DNA of 7,325 nt from an uncultured Treponema sp. (GTDB lineage: Bacteria; Spirochaetota; Spirochaetia; Treponematales; Treponemataceae), in NCBI GenBank assembly GCA_905372265.1, contig CAJPOL010000087.1, positions 1 to 7,325 of the forward strand, read 5' to 3'. The notes beneath the pieces are model-generated. The model saw nothing but the letters and a program-made list of their open reading frames with translations, had not been told where the DNA came from and made no database searches. Made by a program: the position numbers and the translations under genes. Shown in pieces: positions 6,709 to 7,325 of this stretch. The first letter of the stretch is position 1, and each line of letters starts with the position of its first letter.

Positions 6709-7325
6709 ATGGAATACCAAGTAACTGCGGCGCGGCGCAGGCCGCAACGATTTGAAGATTTGCTCGGTCAGGATTTTGTCGCCGCAACGCTGCAAAAATC
6801 CATCGAGTCCGGAAAGATTGCTCATGCATATCTGTTTTCCGGCCCGCGCGGCTGCGGTAAAACGAGTTCGGCGCGTATCTTAGCAAAAGCGCTCAATTGC
6901 CAAACCGGTACTGTTGCAACCCCGTGCGGAACCTGTACCTCATGCCGTGAAATTACTGCGGGAGCAAACATTGATGTTATCGAAATAGACGGCGCTTCAA
7001 ATACAAGCGTCAATGATGTCAGGCAAATAAAAGATGAAGTCCTCTTTCCTCCCAATGCCAGCCGTTATAAAATATATATTATCGATGAAGTTCACATGCT
7101 TTCGACAAGCGCTTTTAATGCATTGCTGAAAACCATCGAGGAGCCGCCTCCGTATGTTATCTTCATCTTTGCAACGACGGAGCTTCACAAAGTTCCCGCG
7201 ACAATCAAAAGCCGGTGCCAGCAGTTCAATTTTAAGCTCGTCGATGTTGAGCAGTTAAAGCAAGCGCTTGCGCAGACAGCGGAAGAGCTGCATATGAAAG
7301 CTGATGATGAAGCGCTGTACTGGAT
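6709..7325 (+). CDS. dnaX: DNA polymerase III gamma/tau subunit, 5' part
   Basis: DnaX is the ATPase subunit of the clamp loader, which places the sliding clamp on DNA and (as tau) joins the polymerase cores. The first 205 residues are present and the frame is open to the right edge. Visible are the family N-terminus (RRRPQRFEDLLGQ), Walker A GPRGCGKT (45-52), a four-cysteine zinc site (C64, C73, C76, C79), the segment EIDGASNTSVNDVRQI (92-107), Walker B with DEVH (126-129), LLKTIEEPP (139-147) and the SRC motif (168-170). All key ATPase residues are intact. ATG 6709 has TGAGG (6694-6698) 10 nt upstream. The close spacing to the NHL-VWA gene suggests co-transcription. The C-terminal part, including any frameshift site that would make a short gamma form, is outside the window. 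Confidence 0.97.
   Translation, partial: MEYQVTAARRRPQRFEDLLGQDFVAATLQKSIESGKIAHAYLFSGPRGCGKTSSARILAKALNCQTGTVATPCGTCTSCREITAGANIDVIEIDGASNTSVNDVRQIKDEVLFPPNASRYKIYIIDEVHMLSTSAFNALLKTIEEPPPYVIFIFATTELHKVPATIKSRCQQFNFKLVDVEQLKQALAQTAEELHMKADDEALYW

Overview
The window reads as a piece of a spirochaete chromosome, most likely a Treponema of intermediate GC content. The reasons are indirect. The first lipoprotein has a relaxed, spirochaete-style lipobox (F-T-A-C). The genes are tightly packed and rich in TPR proteins. The combination of Lnt, a galactokinase-like protein, a TPR protein, a TPR-NHL-VWA protein and DnaX fits what I know of treponemes. No search was run, so genus is an inference. There are no RNA genes, mobile elements, CRISPR arrays or long repeats.

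Layout. Positions 1-162 hold no gene that can be supported, but they carry a good promoter and ribosome binding site for a forward lipoprotein gene of unknown family (163-900). That gene converges on, and overlaps by 4 bp, the reverse-strand gene for apolipoprotein N-acyltransferase (lnt, 2633 down to 897). A probable terminator for the lipoprotein gene lies inside the 3' end of lnt. lnt is transcribed divergently from a forward gene cluster, with about 62 bp between the two start codons. This gap contains two back-to-back promoter-like elements, an 18-bp palindrome centred between their -35 boxes, and no ribosome binding site for either gene.

The forward cluster begins with a diverged galactokinase-family GHMP protein (2696-3850), followed 15 bp later by a cytoplasmic TPR protein (3866-4531). 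After an 86-95 bp gap with a hairpin and a second promoter candidate comes a large exported protein with TPR, six-bladed NHL propeller and VWA-like domains (4627-6687). The 5' part of dnaX (6709 to the right edge) follows 21 bp later and is probably co-transcribed.

How they fit together. lnt is the last enzyme of lipoprotein maturation, and its neighbour encodes a predicted lipoprotein substrate, though the convergent arrangement gives no evidence of co-regulation. The exported NHL-VWA protein looks like a periplasmic scaffold. The GHMP protein keeps the fold and catalytic aspartate of galactokinase but has lost sugar-contact residues and the usual phosphate-loop serines, so galactose is probably not its substrate.

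Nothing here amounts to a clear undescribed multi-gene system. The items most worth following up are the compact divergent promoter with possible leaderless transcripts, the altered GHMP kinase, and the TPR-NHL-VWA protein.
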